From Candidatus Petromonas tenebris (GTDB lineage: Bacteria > Bacillota > Clostridia > Peptostreptococcales > Caminicellaceae): DNA of 64,000 nt. Shown in pieces: positions 46,927 through 54,824 of this stretch. The notes below the pieces were generated by a model. It was not told the origin of the DNA. It did no database searches and worked only from the letters and a program-made list of their open reading frames with translations. The position numbers and the translations under genes are program-made. Each line of letters opens with the position of its first letter. Position 1 is the stretch's first letter. The DNA is taken from assembly GCA_014236755.1 (NCBI GenBank), contig JACCKY010000014.1, forward strand, positions 23,267 through 87,266, in the 5' to 3' direction.

Positions 46927-48717
46927 ATGTATCAGAAAAAATATTATGTACCAAAATATTTTAATACTCAAGAAGAAGCTCTTGAATGTTCAGGCCTAGC
47001 TTTTCTGTTGAATAAAGTATTTGGTATAAGTACAAAAATTATAAATACAGGAGCATATTATGAAATAACTTGTGAAAAGAAAATAACTGATGAAATGGTT
47101 GATGAAGTACAGTATAAAGAGCTTATCCCAGTAATAGTAAAAGATAGTAAATCTAAAAAGGAAATTGAAGAATATGTATTAAATGTAATAGATATTCAGG
47201 AAGAAAGAAGTAAAAAAGAAACATATCAGAAATTGATATCGAAAATAGATGAGCAGATAAAAAATGTTAGAAATTCTGATTATACCCAACAAGAGAAAAG
47301 TGAAAAAATAAAAAGGCTCAATGAACAGAAAGAAGGTATAGAAGAAGGGCCAAGTGAATTTTTAGCTTTAGGAAATGCAATGAGACAAATGAAATTTTTA
47401 GATGCACAAATAAAAATAATAAATAATGTTTGTAAAGACAAGAGTAATTTCAAGCAAATATTGAAATGGATTTTGGAAATTTATTCAGATGTAGACTCAA
47501 ATACTGATAAAGCAGAAAAAAAATATAAGAAATATTTGAAAAATAATAAAGAGGTTAAGTTTCAAAATGTAAATCAACTAGCCTTTTTAAATCCTACTAA
47601 GATAAAAGGTTTAAATAAGTCTAAAGCAACAGGAATTAGTTTAAGTGGAATAAAGGGGTTCTGGATTCAAGAATATGTTAAGCTAGTTGGAGTATATCAA
47701 TCAATGATTACTAGGCAAATAAAAGTTGGTAATAACTATGATTGCAAAGTTTTTGTACTGGAACCTAATAAAATAAACTTAAAGCTTTTAAAAGATTTAA
47801 CTAAAGAGTTCAACAAAGAGTTGAGAGGAAGCACTTCAATAAGATTAGATATTAAGCTTATTTTACAAGCTTGTCAAAAGCTTATACACTATCATGAAAA
47901 TTATAGCGATGACTTTTATGATTTTATTCAACCAAGAGATATACTAAAGGGATTCTACTCAGTTTACTTTAAAGATATGGGCAATGCTAGTTCACCAACC
48001 AATATTTCATTTCTTCAAATTCCTAGCTTTATAAAGGTAAGCTCAAATAATGTTAAGGAATGGCTTAGCCTTTTAAATGAACACATAAAAGTTATTGATA
48101 ATATAAAACATGATTATAATAAACAGGATGAAAAGGGTGAAGTTTTTGAAATTCTTAGATTGTATAGATTGTTTATTAATACCGAAAAAGAGGAATATTT
48201 CTATGATTTTACTACTCTTTATGCAGCATTTTTAATGAAAAAGTTAAGCGAAGGAAAGCAACATTTAAAAGTATTTACTGATAAATATATGGAGGTGTTA
48301 ATTATGGGCCTTAACCAGAATTATAGTGAAATATTTGAAAGTCAAGGCTTCAAAAACATTGCTGAAGCCATTAGACAATCTACAGTTTATCCACAATATT
48401 TTAAAAACAAAAAAGGAAATGAGAGTAAGATAAAGTATAGTATCAAATATGGTATGGCTCAAGATATGAAAAGAAAATCAGCATATAAAGGTGAATTAAT
48501 TGAATATCTAGCAGAGTTTATTACTTGGTATAATTCTCAAAATGCAAGAGCTGCTGAAAAATATCCAAATGAACAAATTAGAGCTATGATAAAAGAAAAA
48601 GATCTTGAAGAAGTAATAAATCTTATTGGAACCTATGGTTCGAACGTAATAGGAAAGTTACTATGTGCATATGGTTACACATTTAAAAGAAAAGAAGAAG
48701 GGAGAGAATTGTTATGA
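46927..48717 (+). CDS. cas8b: Cas8-type large subunit of the type I interference complex
   Basis: The 596-residue protein sits between cas3 and cas7, the position of the Cascade large subunit. Its sequence is poorly conserved and I identify it mainly by context, size and the coupling to cas7 (4-bp overlap ATGA). Residues about 80-150 are rich in charged coiled-coil-like helix (KSKKEIEEYVLNVIDIQEER...). There is no CxxC zinc motif as seen in some Cst1/Csh1 proteins. The C-terminal 137 residues can be made separately as Cas11 from an internal start. It should recognise the PAM and the 5' handle. The I-B assignment is tentative; an I-A-like or mixed subtype is possible. Confidence 0.7.
   Translation: MYQKKYYVPKYFNTQEEALECSGLAFLLNKVFGISTKIINTGAYYEITCEKKITDEMVDEVQYKELIPVIVKDSKSKKEIEEYVLNVIDIQEERSKKETYQKLISKIDEQIKNVRNSDYTQQEKSEKIKRLNEQKEGIEEGPSEFLALGNAMRQMKFLDAQIKIINNVCKDKSNFKQILKWILEIYSDVDSNTDKAEKKYKKYLKNNKEVKFQNVNQLAFLNPTKIKGLNKSKATGISLSGIKGFWIQEYVKLVGVYQSMITRQIKVGNNYDCKVFVLEPNKINLKLLKDLTKEFNKELRGSTSIRLDIKLILQACQKLIHYHENYSDDFYDFIQPRDILKGFYSVYFKDMGNASSPTNISFLQIPSFIKVSSNNVKEWLSLLNEHIKVIDNIKHDYNKQDEKGEVFEILRLYRLFINTEKEEYFYDFTTLYAAFLMKKLSEGKQHLKVFTDKYMEVLIMGLNQNYSEIFESQGFKNIAEAIRQSTVYPQYFKNKKGNESKIKYSIKYGMAQDMKRKSAYKGELIEYLAEFITWYNSQNARAAEKYPNEQIRAMIKEKDLEEVINLIGTYGSNVIGKLLCAYGYTFKRKEEGRELL
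48304..48717 (+). CDS. cas11: Putative Cas11 small subunit from internal start in cas8
   Basis: Inside the cas8 frame, GGAGGTG at 48291-48297 lies 6 bases before an in-frame ATG at 48304 (Met460), an ideal ribosome binding site within coding DNA. It would yield a 137-residue helical protein (MGLNQNYSEIF ... GRELL). Independent translation of Cas11 from the 3' part of cas8 is established for types I-B, I-C and I-D. Here it is inferred from the RBS, the reading frame and the matching size of about 130-140 residues. Confidence 0.7.
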   Translation: MGLNQNYSEIFESQGFKNIAEAIRQSTVYPQYFKNKKGNESKIKYSIKYGMAQDMKRKSAYKGELIEYLAEFITWYNSQNARAAEKYPNEQIRAMIKEKDLEEVINLIGTYGSNVIGKLLCAYGYTFKRKEEGRELL

Positions 48718-49661
48718 TTTATTCTATTGGCATTAATGCTAAATTAACCTTAGATATGCATTCCTTAAACAATGAAGGTGGTGAAGGTAATCAAACTTTA
48801 ACAAGACAGGTAACTATTACAGATGAAAGTGGAAACCTTTATATGGTAAACGCCATAAGTGGAGATATGTATAAGCATATACAAGCAGAACATCTATATT
48901 ATATTGCTTTACAGGAAAAATTGCCTCTTTGTAAATCTTGTGAAATATTTAATCCAAACAGAATAAGTGGGGATATAGGTTTTAAATTTAATAAGAGCGA
49001 TTCAGATGAAGTAATACTGGACGAAGTCCTAAAGAGATGTATTATCGATGATATGGAAGGAATCCTTATAACAAGCAATAATAAAAATATTCCAATCAAG
49101 TCTTCTGTTGAATTTGGATGGGTAGTAGGAATACCCAAATCTACAAAGACAGAAAATTATTTCCATGTAAAATTAGTTCCAAATTCAAAGAAGGATAATG
49201 CAGATGATAACGGTGCGAATGTAGGACAAAATATCTTTCATAGACCTGCAAGTTCTGGACAATATGCATTTGTTGCAAATATTGATTGTTATAGAATAGG
49301 ATACAATGAAATTACTAGAAGTTATCCAATTAGTGATGAAGATAGAGAAAAAAGATTTAAAGCCCTTATAAAATCTATGCTATATACCCTAATAAAGCCA
49401 ACAGGAGCAATGAGAAATACACAAAACCCGCATATCGTAAACGGTGAAGGGGTGATAACTATTTCCAAATCTTCAGCACCTGCACCATTGGTAAGTCCTT
49501 TGAATAAGGAGTATGAAAGACAAATAAAGAACATTTCAAATTCACTTAATAAGATTGAAGGAGAAGATGTGATTAAGTATAAAGAATTTAAAAGTTTAGC
49601 TGAATTTGCAGAAATCATGGGCGAAATAGCAAAGCAAAAACCTGCAAAAATAGAGGTGTAA
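48714..49661 (+). CDS. cas7: Cas7 (DevR/Cst2-like) backbone subunit
   Basis: The 315-residue protein has Cas7/DevR-type features: the RRM-like start IYSIGINAKLTLDMHSLNNEG, DITRQV-like LTRQVTI near residue 30, SGDMYKHIQAEHLYYIAL near 50 (RNA-contacting region), a later SSGQYAFVANIDCYRIGYN, and KPTGAMRNTQNPHI near the C-terminus. Several copies bind the spacer part of crRNA. The start overlaps the cas8 stop by 4 bp, which fixes stoichiometric coupling. DevR-type Cas7 occurs in both I-A and I-B relatives, so the subtype is not decided by this gene. Confidence 0.88.
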   Translation: MIYSIGINAKLTLDMHSLNNEGGEGNQTLTRQVTITDESGNLYMVNAISGDMYKHIQAEHLYYIALQEKLPLCKSCEIFNPNRISGDIGFKFNKSDSDEVILDEVLKRCIIDDMEGILITSNNKNIPIKSSVEFGWVVGIPKSTKTENYFHVKLVPNSKKDNADDNGANVGQNIFHRPASSGQYAFVANIDCYRIGYNEITRSYPISDEDREKRFKALIKSMLYTLIKPTGAMRNTQNPHIVNGEGVITISKSSAPAPLVSPLNKEYERQIKNISNSLNKIEGEDVIKYKEFKSLAEFAEIMGEIAKQKPAKIEV

Positions 49662-49665
49662 AAAT

Positions 49666-50343
49666 ATGTGGTATGTATCAATCTATGCTCCAGTTACGTT
49701 ATTTTCTTTAAAGTCAAGTCAAGCTACCAACATGGCTGCTAAATCTCTTTTACTTCCATCGCCATATTCAATAAAAATGGCTATGCTTGATAAGCTAATA
49801 ACATTCTGGTCTTTAGAAGAAGCGAAAAAAAGATTTAGTAAAATAAAAAAAATGCAATTTCAATTTCAACTGCCTGAAAAAATCATTGTAAACAATTGTT
49901 TTGTTAAAATTTTAAAGCAGCCTAAAAAGCCTACACCTAAAAAACAATTTCAACAAAGTATTTGTTTTAGAGAATATATATTTTTTAGTGATAATATCAA
50001 AATAGCTATTAAGTTAGATGATGAAATGGATACTGAATGGATAGAAAAAACAATGAAAAGAATAAACTATTTTGGTAAAAGAGGATGTTTTTTTCAATTT
50101 ATTCAAAGTGAAATAGTTGAAAAGCTTCCATTGAATTTTTCAGGATATTTTTTGCAAGAGAATGCAGCAAATGGAATATTAGTTAAAATGGATGATTTTG
50201 GTTCTAAAGTTACTTTTGATAAAGTAAATAACTTCACCTCAGCTCAAACCATAAGAGAAGAAAAGATATATTGTCTACCATATTATCAAACATATTCAAC
50301 TAAAGATTATTCAGTGTTTCAATATATAGATGAGGGCGATTAG
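49666..50343 (+). CDS. cas5: Cas5 subunit
   Basis: The 225-residue protein has the typical Cas5 N-terminus MWYVSIYAPVTLFSLK (first beta strand of the RAMP domain). PSPYSIKMAMLDKL near residue 32 corresponds to the P.P..i..ml..l motif of the family. Cas5 caps the 5' handle of the crRNA. The RBS GAGGTG is within the last codons of cas7 and the gene starts 4 bp after the cas7 stop. No second-domain catalytic residues of the I-C type are seen; the separate Cas6 fits a non-processing role. Confidence 0.88.
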   Translation: MWYVSIYAPVTLFSLKSSQATNMAAKSLLLPSPYSIKMAMLDKLITFWSLEEAKKRFSKIKKMQFQFQLPEKIIVNNCFVKILKQPKKPTPKKQFQQSICFREYIFFSDNIKIAIKLDDEMDTEWIEKTMKRINYFGKRGCFFQFIQSEIVEKLPLNFSGYFLQENAANGILVKMDDFGSKVTFDKVNNFTSAQTIREEKIYCLPYYQTYSTKDYSVFQYIDEGD

Positions 50344-50378
50344 CTTAGTAGTATTTAATTTACAAAGGAAGTGTTCCT

Positions 50379-50885
50379 ATGTCATTTGACAAAGCCATGA
50401 AGGCTACAGGGGTAGAAATTAATTATTATTTTGTGTGCAAGAGAAAACTTTGGTATTTCACCCACGGCATAACTATGGAACATAATTCAACAAGGGTAGA
50501 GATAGGGAAAGAAGTTCATGAAGAAAGCTACAAGCGTGAAAAGAAGGAAATAATGATAGATAATTTGATATGCTTAGATTTTATAGACAAAGAATTGGTG
50601 ATAAATGAAACGAAGCTAACGAAAGCGATGAAGGAAGCTACAAGATATCAGATACTATACTATATATATTATTTAGAAAACAAAGGAATAGAAGGTGTAA
50701 AGGGGGTAATACATTATCCCAAGAGCAAACGAAAGGAAGTCATTGAAATAACAGATGAAGACAGAAAAGAGCTGGATAAAATAATAAAGGGCATATATGC
50801 GGTAAAATATAAAGTAAATCCCCCGCCTTTAGAAAAAGGGAAAAAATGCAAAAAATGCAGTTATTACGAACTATGCTACTGTTAA
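50379..50885 (+). CDS. cas4: Cas4 exonuclease of the adaptation module
   Basis: The 168-residue PD-(D/E)XK nuclease has a first cysteine in CKRKLWYF near residue 20 and the triplet CKKCSYYELCYC at the C-terminus, together the ligands of an Fe-S cluster. The nuclease core appears as LDFIDKELVINETKLTKAMKEATRYQILYYI (D, E-x-K, Q). Cas4 trims prespacers and helps select the PAM. It is 35 bp after cas5 and 10 bp before cas1, in the usual cas4-cas1-cas2 order. Confidence 0.95.
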   Translation: MSFDKAMKATGVEINYYFVCKRKLWYFTHGITMEHNSTRVEIGKEVHEESYKREKKEIMIDNLICLDFIDKELVINETKLTKAMKEATRYQILYYIYYLENKGIEGVKGVIHYPKSKRKEVIEITDEDRKELDKIIKGIYAVKYKVNPPPLEKGKKCKKCSYYELCYC

Positions 50886-50901
50886 CCGAAGGGGGATGAA
50901 A

Positions 50902-51894
50902 ATGAAAAGAAACTACTATATACTGAACGATGGAAGAATAAGAAGAAAAGATAATACTGTATATGTAGAAAATGAGAATAAAAAAGGGCATATTCCGATC
51001 AATGACATTGAATCAATTTATGTATTTGGAGAGATAGATTTTAATAGCAAAGCGTTAAATTTTTTAGCACAAAATAATGTAACAGTACATTTATTTAACT
51101 ACTATGGGTTTTATTCCTCAAGTTTTTATCCGAGGGAATATTTGTTGTCCGGATTTAGCCTTGTAAATCAAGTAGAGAAATATACCGACAAGTATGAACG
51201 TATAAAAATAGCTAAAGAATTTATAGATAGTGCCAGCTATAATATTTTGAAAAATTTAAAATATTATAATGCAAGACGTGATGATGCCCTATTATATGCT
51301 ATAGAATTTATTGAAAAAGAAAGGGAAAAACTACCGCAGATTTCAGAAATAGACGAATTGATGGGGACTGAAGGTAGAATTAGAGATAAATATTACAGTA
51401 CATTTAATAAAATAACAAAAGGACAATTTAAGATGGGAAAAAGGGTAAAAAGGCCGCCTAATAATCCCATGAACACATTGATTTCCTTTGGAAATAGTTT
51501 GATGTATACAACAGTTTTATCAGAAATATATCATACTCAACTAAATCCAACAGTTAGCTACTTGCACCAGCCGGGGGAAAGAAGATTTTCACTGGCGCTA
51601 GATATAAGTGAAATATTCAAACCAATTATAGTTGATAGAATTATATTTAAACTTGTAAATGAAAAGATGATTGATGAAAAGCATTTTACTAAAGAACTTA
51701 ACTTCTGTCACCTTAATGACAAAGGGAAAAAGATTTTTCTAAAGCAGTATGACGAGAAGTTAAATACTACTGTAAAGCATAAAAACTTGGGAAGAAAAGT
51801 AAGCTATAGAAGATTGGTTAGACTGGAGTGTTATAAATTATTGAAACATATAAATGATATTCAAGAATATCAAGGCTTTAAAATGTGGTGGTAA
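50902..51894 (+). CDS. cas1: Cas1 integrase
   Basis: The protein is 330 residues from the ATG at 50902; the earlier ATG at 50896 lies inside the RBS AAGGGGG. Catalytic regions are ELMGTEGRIRDKYY (Glu near 155), SYLHQPGERRFSLALDISEIFKP (His near 220, Asp near 235). This is the integrase that inserts new spacers at the leader-proximal repeat. All key residues are present, so the adaptation module should be functional. cas2 starts 1 bp after its stop codon. Confidence 0.97.
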   Translation: MKRNYYILNDGRIRRKDNTVYVENENKKGHIPINDIESIYVFGEIDFNSKALNFLAQNNVTVHLFNYYGFYSSSFYPREYLLSGFSLVNQVEKYTDKYERIKIAKEFIDSASYNILKNLKYYNARRDDALLYAIEFIEKEREKLPQISEIDELMGTEGRIRDKYYSTFNKITKGQFKMGKRVKRPPNNPMNTLISFGNSLMYTTVLSEIYHTQLNPTVSYLHQPGERRFSLALDISEIFKPIIVDRIIFKLVNEKMIDEKHFTKELNFCHLNDKGKKIFLKQYDEKLNTTVKHKNLGRKVSYRRLVRLECYKLLKHINDIQEYQGFKMWW

Positions 51895-51895
51895 A

Positions 51896-52159
51896 ATGTA
51901 CGTTCTAATTGTTTATGATGTTGGAGAAAAAAGAGTGCAAAAGGTATTGAAATTTCTTAGAAAACATCTAAATTGGATACAGAATTCGGTGTTTGAGGGT
52001 CAGGTTACTGATGCCCAGCTTTTAAAGATAAAGAATGGATTAAAAAGGATAACTGACCAGGATGAAGATTCTGTTATATTTTTTGTAGCTAGAAGCGAAA
52101 AATGGCTTAAAAAAGAAGTAATGGGATTGGAAAAAAATCCTACAGATAATTTCATCTAA
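51896..52159 (+). CDS. cas2: Cas2
   Basis: The protein is 87 residues from the ATG at 51896, immediately after the cas1 stop; the frame extends upstream into cas1. It is a ferredoxin-fold protein with the family start MYVLIVYDVGEKRVQKVLKFLRKH (Asp8 conserved) and NSVFEGQVTDAQLLKIKNGL. It forms the central dimer of the Cas1-Cas2 integration complex. Size and motifs are typical. Confidence 0.96.
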   Translation: MYVLIVYDVGEKRVQKVLKFLRKHLNWIQNSVFEGQVTDAQLLKIKNGLKRITDQDEDSVIFFVARSEKWLKKEVMGLEKNPTDNFI

Positions 52160-52194
52160 AGATATGTTATTAATAGCTAAATTGGATGGTGATT

Positions 52195-52965
52195 ATGAGA
52201 CTGGAGATAGAGCTTTTTGCAAAGGAAAAGAAAAAAATAAATCTTAACTATAACTATTACATTATATCAGCTATATACCATTTACTTTCTGAACATAACA
52301 GAGACTTTTCAGAAATGCTTCACGATCAAGGATATGAAATAGGAGGGAAAAAGTTTAAATTATTTGTTTTTTCCAAATTGATGCCTGAAAAGTATACCAT
52401 AGAAGGAAATAGTATGATAATAAAGAGTGGTATTACAAGATTGTATGTGAATTCCCCAGTAAAGGAGTTCATCAATTGTATAGGAAATTCTCTGATGAAA
52501 ATAGGAAATCTTAAAATTGGAAAAGAAGAGTTTGTGGTATCGAATGTATATCTCAGAAATCAAGTTGACTTTGAATATGAAACAGAATTTGTGACGCTTT
52601 CTCCTATTATTGTTACTACTGGAGAAATGCAAAATGGTCATTTTAAATCCAGAACAGTACATATTTCAGAAGAGAAGTATATTGAAAATATTAAGAACAA
52701 CTTGATTAGAAAATACTTCTTAATACATGGAAAATTACCTCAAAACATGAGTATAGATATACAATTTGATGAAAAATACACAAAAAATAATAGAGGGAAG
52801 CTAATAGATTTTAAAGGTATTACAGTTAAAGGATACATTGCTCCTTTTAAAATGAAATGCTCAGAAGATATAAAAAGAGTAGCGTTAGATTGTGGAATAG
52901 GAGAAAACAACAGCATAGGTATGGGATATATAATGGAGAAAAAACTGTTTGTCGACCTCTGGTGA
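52195..52965 (+). CDS. cas6: Cas6 pre-crRNA endonuclease
   Basis: The protein is 256 residues from the ATG at 52195, with GGATGGTG upstream; the frame opens at TTG 52186. It is a RAMP protein with the C-terminal glycine-rich loop CGIGENNSIGMGYIMEKK characteristic of Cas6. A candidate catalytic His lies in the N-terminal half (YHLLSEHNRD, residues about 26-35). It should cut within each repeat and leave the ATTGAAAT handle. The last codons (LFVDLW and stop) are written by the leader-like element at 52947, so the C-terminus may be recent. Cas6 as the last gene of the operon is less usual for type I-B. Confidence 0.9.
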   Translation: MRLEIELFAKEKKKINLNYNYYIISAIYHLLSEHNRDFSEMLHDQGYEIGGKKFKLFVFSKLMPEKYTIEGNSMIIKSGITRLYVNSPVKEFINCIGNSLMKIGNLKIGKEEFVVSNVYLRNQVDFEYETEFVTLSPIIVTTGEMQNGHFKSRTVHISEEKYIENIKNNLIRKYFLIHGKLPQNMSIDIQFDEKYTKNNRGKLIDFKGITVKGYIAPFKMKCSEDIKRVALDCGIGENNSIGMGYIMEKKLFVDLW

Positions 52966-52974
52966 TGCAAAAAC
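52947..52974 (+). repeat. Second, degenerate copy of the CRISPR leader opening element
   Basis: GTTTGTCGACCTCTGGTGATG followed by CAAAAAC matches the first bases of the leader at 40367 with only a few substitutions. The right half of the hairpin found at 40400 is missing. The element overlaps the cas6 stop codon and is followed after 39 bp by a solitary CRISPR repeat. Confidence 0.85.
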
Positions 52975-53013
52975 TTTATTCATAAAATTTAATAAAAAAA
53001 CTAGGGGATAAGT

Positions 53014-53043
53014 GTATTAATCGTACTAGAATGGAATTGAAAT
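53014..53043 (+). repeat. Solitary CRISPR repeat downstream of cas6
   Basis: This unit matches the array repeat at 27 of 30 positions (differences at positions 2, 3 and 14). No second repeat follows; the next 140 bp are AT-rich without structure. It is a vestigial or never-expanded array in the same orientation as the main one. Confidence 0.9.
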
Positions 53044-53182
53044 TTTGATATAAAAAATAAAAGTTTTAGAGACGTATTTTTTTAAAAATCTTTTATTGTT
53101 GAACTAAACTATTAAATCATTTTACCATCCAACATTTTTCAATTATAATAAAACTATAAAATCTATTACTGGAGATGATGAA

Positions 53183-53443
53183 ATGAGTCAAAATTATAAA
53201 TTTGTTCAAAACAACAAATGCGAATACTTCCCATGTCACAAGGTAAAAGATAAGGAAAATTTCAACTGTTTATTTTGTTTCTGTCCATTGTATATGCTAA
53301 AAGAAGATTGTGGTGGAAATTTTAAATATAATCATGGAACTAAGGACTGTAGCAGCTGTACGATACCCCACTCCGAAGGCGGATATGATTATATAATGTC
53401 CAAGATGGGTAGAGTAATAGAGATAGCAAGCGAAAGAGACTAA
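53183..53443 (+). CDS. Cysteine-rich small domain protein
   Basis: The 86-residue soluble protein has ten cysteines in CEYFPCHKV, NCLFCFCPLYML, DCGGNF and KDCSSCTIPH. The spacing matches the cysteine-rich small domain family (PF04071), which occurs alone or fused to cobalamin-related proteins. It probably binds a metal or Fe-S cluster; the function is not established. RBS TGGAGATGATG precedes the ATG. It is followed after 41 bp by an NRDE-family gene, probably in one transcript. Confidence 0.75.
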   Translation: MSQNYKFVQNNKCEYFPCHKVKDKENFNCLFCFCPLYMLKEDCGGNFKYNHGTKDCSSCTIPHSEGGYDYIMSKMGRVIEIASERD

Positions 53444-53484
53444 GTAAGTGTTAAAATTCGAATTTCACAAGGGAAGATGTTGAT

Positions 53485-54255
53485 ATGTGTATAATATTCT
53501 TTGCATACGAAAAGCATCCACAGTATAAACTGATATTAGCAGCTAATAGAGATGAGTTTTATAGAAGACCCACAGCTCCGGCGGGGTTTTGGAAAGATGC
53601 TCCTGATGTTTTAGCCGGTAGGGACCTTGAAAAAATGGGAACATGGATGGGCATTAATAAAAACGGTAGATTTGGAGCAGTTACAAACTATAGAGATTTA
53701 TCTTTAATTAAAGAAAATTCTCTATCGAGGGGTAACCTAGTTAAGAATTATATTACTTCCGATGAATCTATAGAGGAATATATAAATAAGATTAAGGCAG
53801 AGAAGGATTTATACAATCCTTTTAATTTGCTGATTGGTGATGTTTCAGAGTTATACTATTATTCAAATATAGAAGACAAAGTAAAAAGACTAAATCCTGG
53901 GGTTTACGGTCTCAGTAATCACTTGTTAAATACCTTGTGGCCCAAAGTAAAAAGGGCAAAAGAAAAATTGGAAGAAACTATTTATCATGGAGAGGCATTG
54001 GACATTGAAAGACTTTTTGACATCCTTTTTGATAAGTGGACTCCAAAGGATAAAGATTTGCCTGATACGGGTGTTAGTTTAGAATGGGAGAGAACATTGT
54101 CGCCTATTTTCATAGAGAGTTCTGACTATGGTACCAGAGCTTCTACAGTGCTTTTAATTGACAAGGATAATCATATTACTTTTATTGAGAAAAGTCTTAT
54201 AAATACTACAAAGAAAAAATGGAAAGAATCTAGATTTGAGTTCGATATTAGTTAA
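53485..54255 (+). CDS. NRDE-family (TANGO2-like) protein
   Basis: The 256-residue protein starts with the family signature MCIIFFAYEKHPQYKLILAANRDEFYRRPTAP, including the NRDE tetrapeptide that follows a putative N-terminal nucleophile Cys2. GFWKDAPDVLAGRDLEKMGTWMGINKNGRFGAVTNYR continues the conserved block. The family (PF05742) includes human TANGO2; roles in heme or lipid handling have been proposed and no enzymatic function is settled. The Cys2 position suggests an Ntn-hydrolase-like fold. A strong terminator ends the transcript. Confidence 0.9.
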   Translation: MCIIFFAYEKHPQYKLILAANRDEFYRRPTAPAGFWKDAPDVLAGRDLEKMGTWMGINKNGRFGAVTNYRDLSLIKENSLSRGNLVKNYITSDESIEEYINKIKAEKDLYNPFNLLIGDVSELYYYSNIEDKVKRLNPGVYGLSNHLLNTLWPKVKRAKEKLEETIYHGEALDIERLFDILFDKWTPKDKDLPDTGVSLEWERTLSPIFIESSDYGTRASTVLLIDKDNHITFIEKSLINTTKKKWKESRFEFDIS

Positions 54256-54288
54256 AAGCAAGATCAAAAATTTGAAGATTAAACTATA

Positions 54289-54328
54289 GAATAGCCAAAA
54301 ACAGATTGACCTGTTCTTGGCTATTTTT
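54289..54328. terminator. Terminator after the NRDE gene (bidirectional)
   Basis: AATAGCCAA...AACAG pairs with CTGTT...TTGGCTATT and is followed by TTTTT. On the minus strand it also lies just past the activase relic. Confidence 0.9.
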
Positions 54329-54600
54329 TAATCATATTCCAACCTATAACTGCTGCCCCTAAAGCTCCAACCGTTTGAGAGTTTAAGGGCGAATACAAAG
54401 GCTTTCCTATGTATTTACATTTTCATTTACCATATTTTCAAAGTATCTTGTTCCAGTACAGGTTTCCTCACATACAACGGCGCCACCACTGGTTTCTATG
54501 ATGTGATTAAGCTTCCAATTGGGTATAGCCATAGGGGTTCCTGTTACAAGGATTCTAGGAGTACCTCATCAAGTGACTTCCAAAGCTCTCTGTAGCCTGC
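54327..54600 (-). pseudogene. Relic of a 2-hydroxyacyl-CoA dehydratase/activase locus
   Basis: Minus-strand translations show two recognisable pieces. [43 protein letters not shown] (about 54560-54412) resembles the HgdB/BcrB-type dehydratase or double-cubane protein core with its cysteines. It is preceded by [12 protein letters not shown] in another frame. After a stop, GKPLYSPLNSQTVGALGAAVIGWN (about 54409-54330) resembles the C-terminus of the ATP-dependent activase. Frameshift and stops exclude function, and the bulk of both genes is missing. The rest of 54256-54824 holds only promoter-like AT-rich sequence for the next gene. Confidence 0.65.
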
Positions 54601-54824
54601 CATTTTATAGCCTTCTTGTACAAAGTATATTTCAGGTAAATTATATTATAAAATGAGGAATAGATTTGCAATTATAGAAAAATATCATGAGCAAAGGTAA
54701 ACTATTAGATTTATCTATAATATAATGGAACTTAATAAAAACGTAAGTATAATATCGACTTTAGTCTATATTCTATTATGATATAATCTAAGCTAGTAGA
54801 AAAACAATTTGGGGAGAGATGAAA

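Noticed and set aside
46927..48717. Calling cas8 firmly as subtype I-B
   Set aside because: The large subunit is too divergent to type by eye and Cas7 is DevR-like, which occurs in more than one subtype; kept as tentative.
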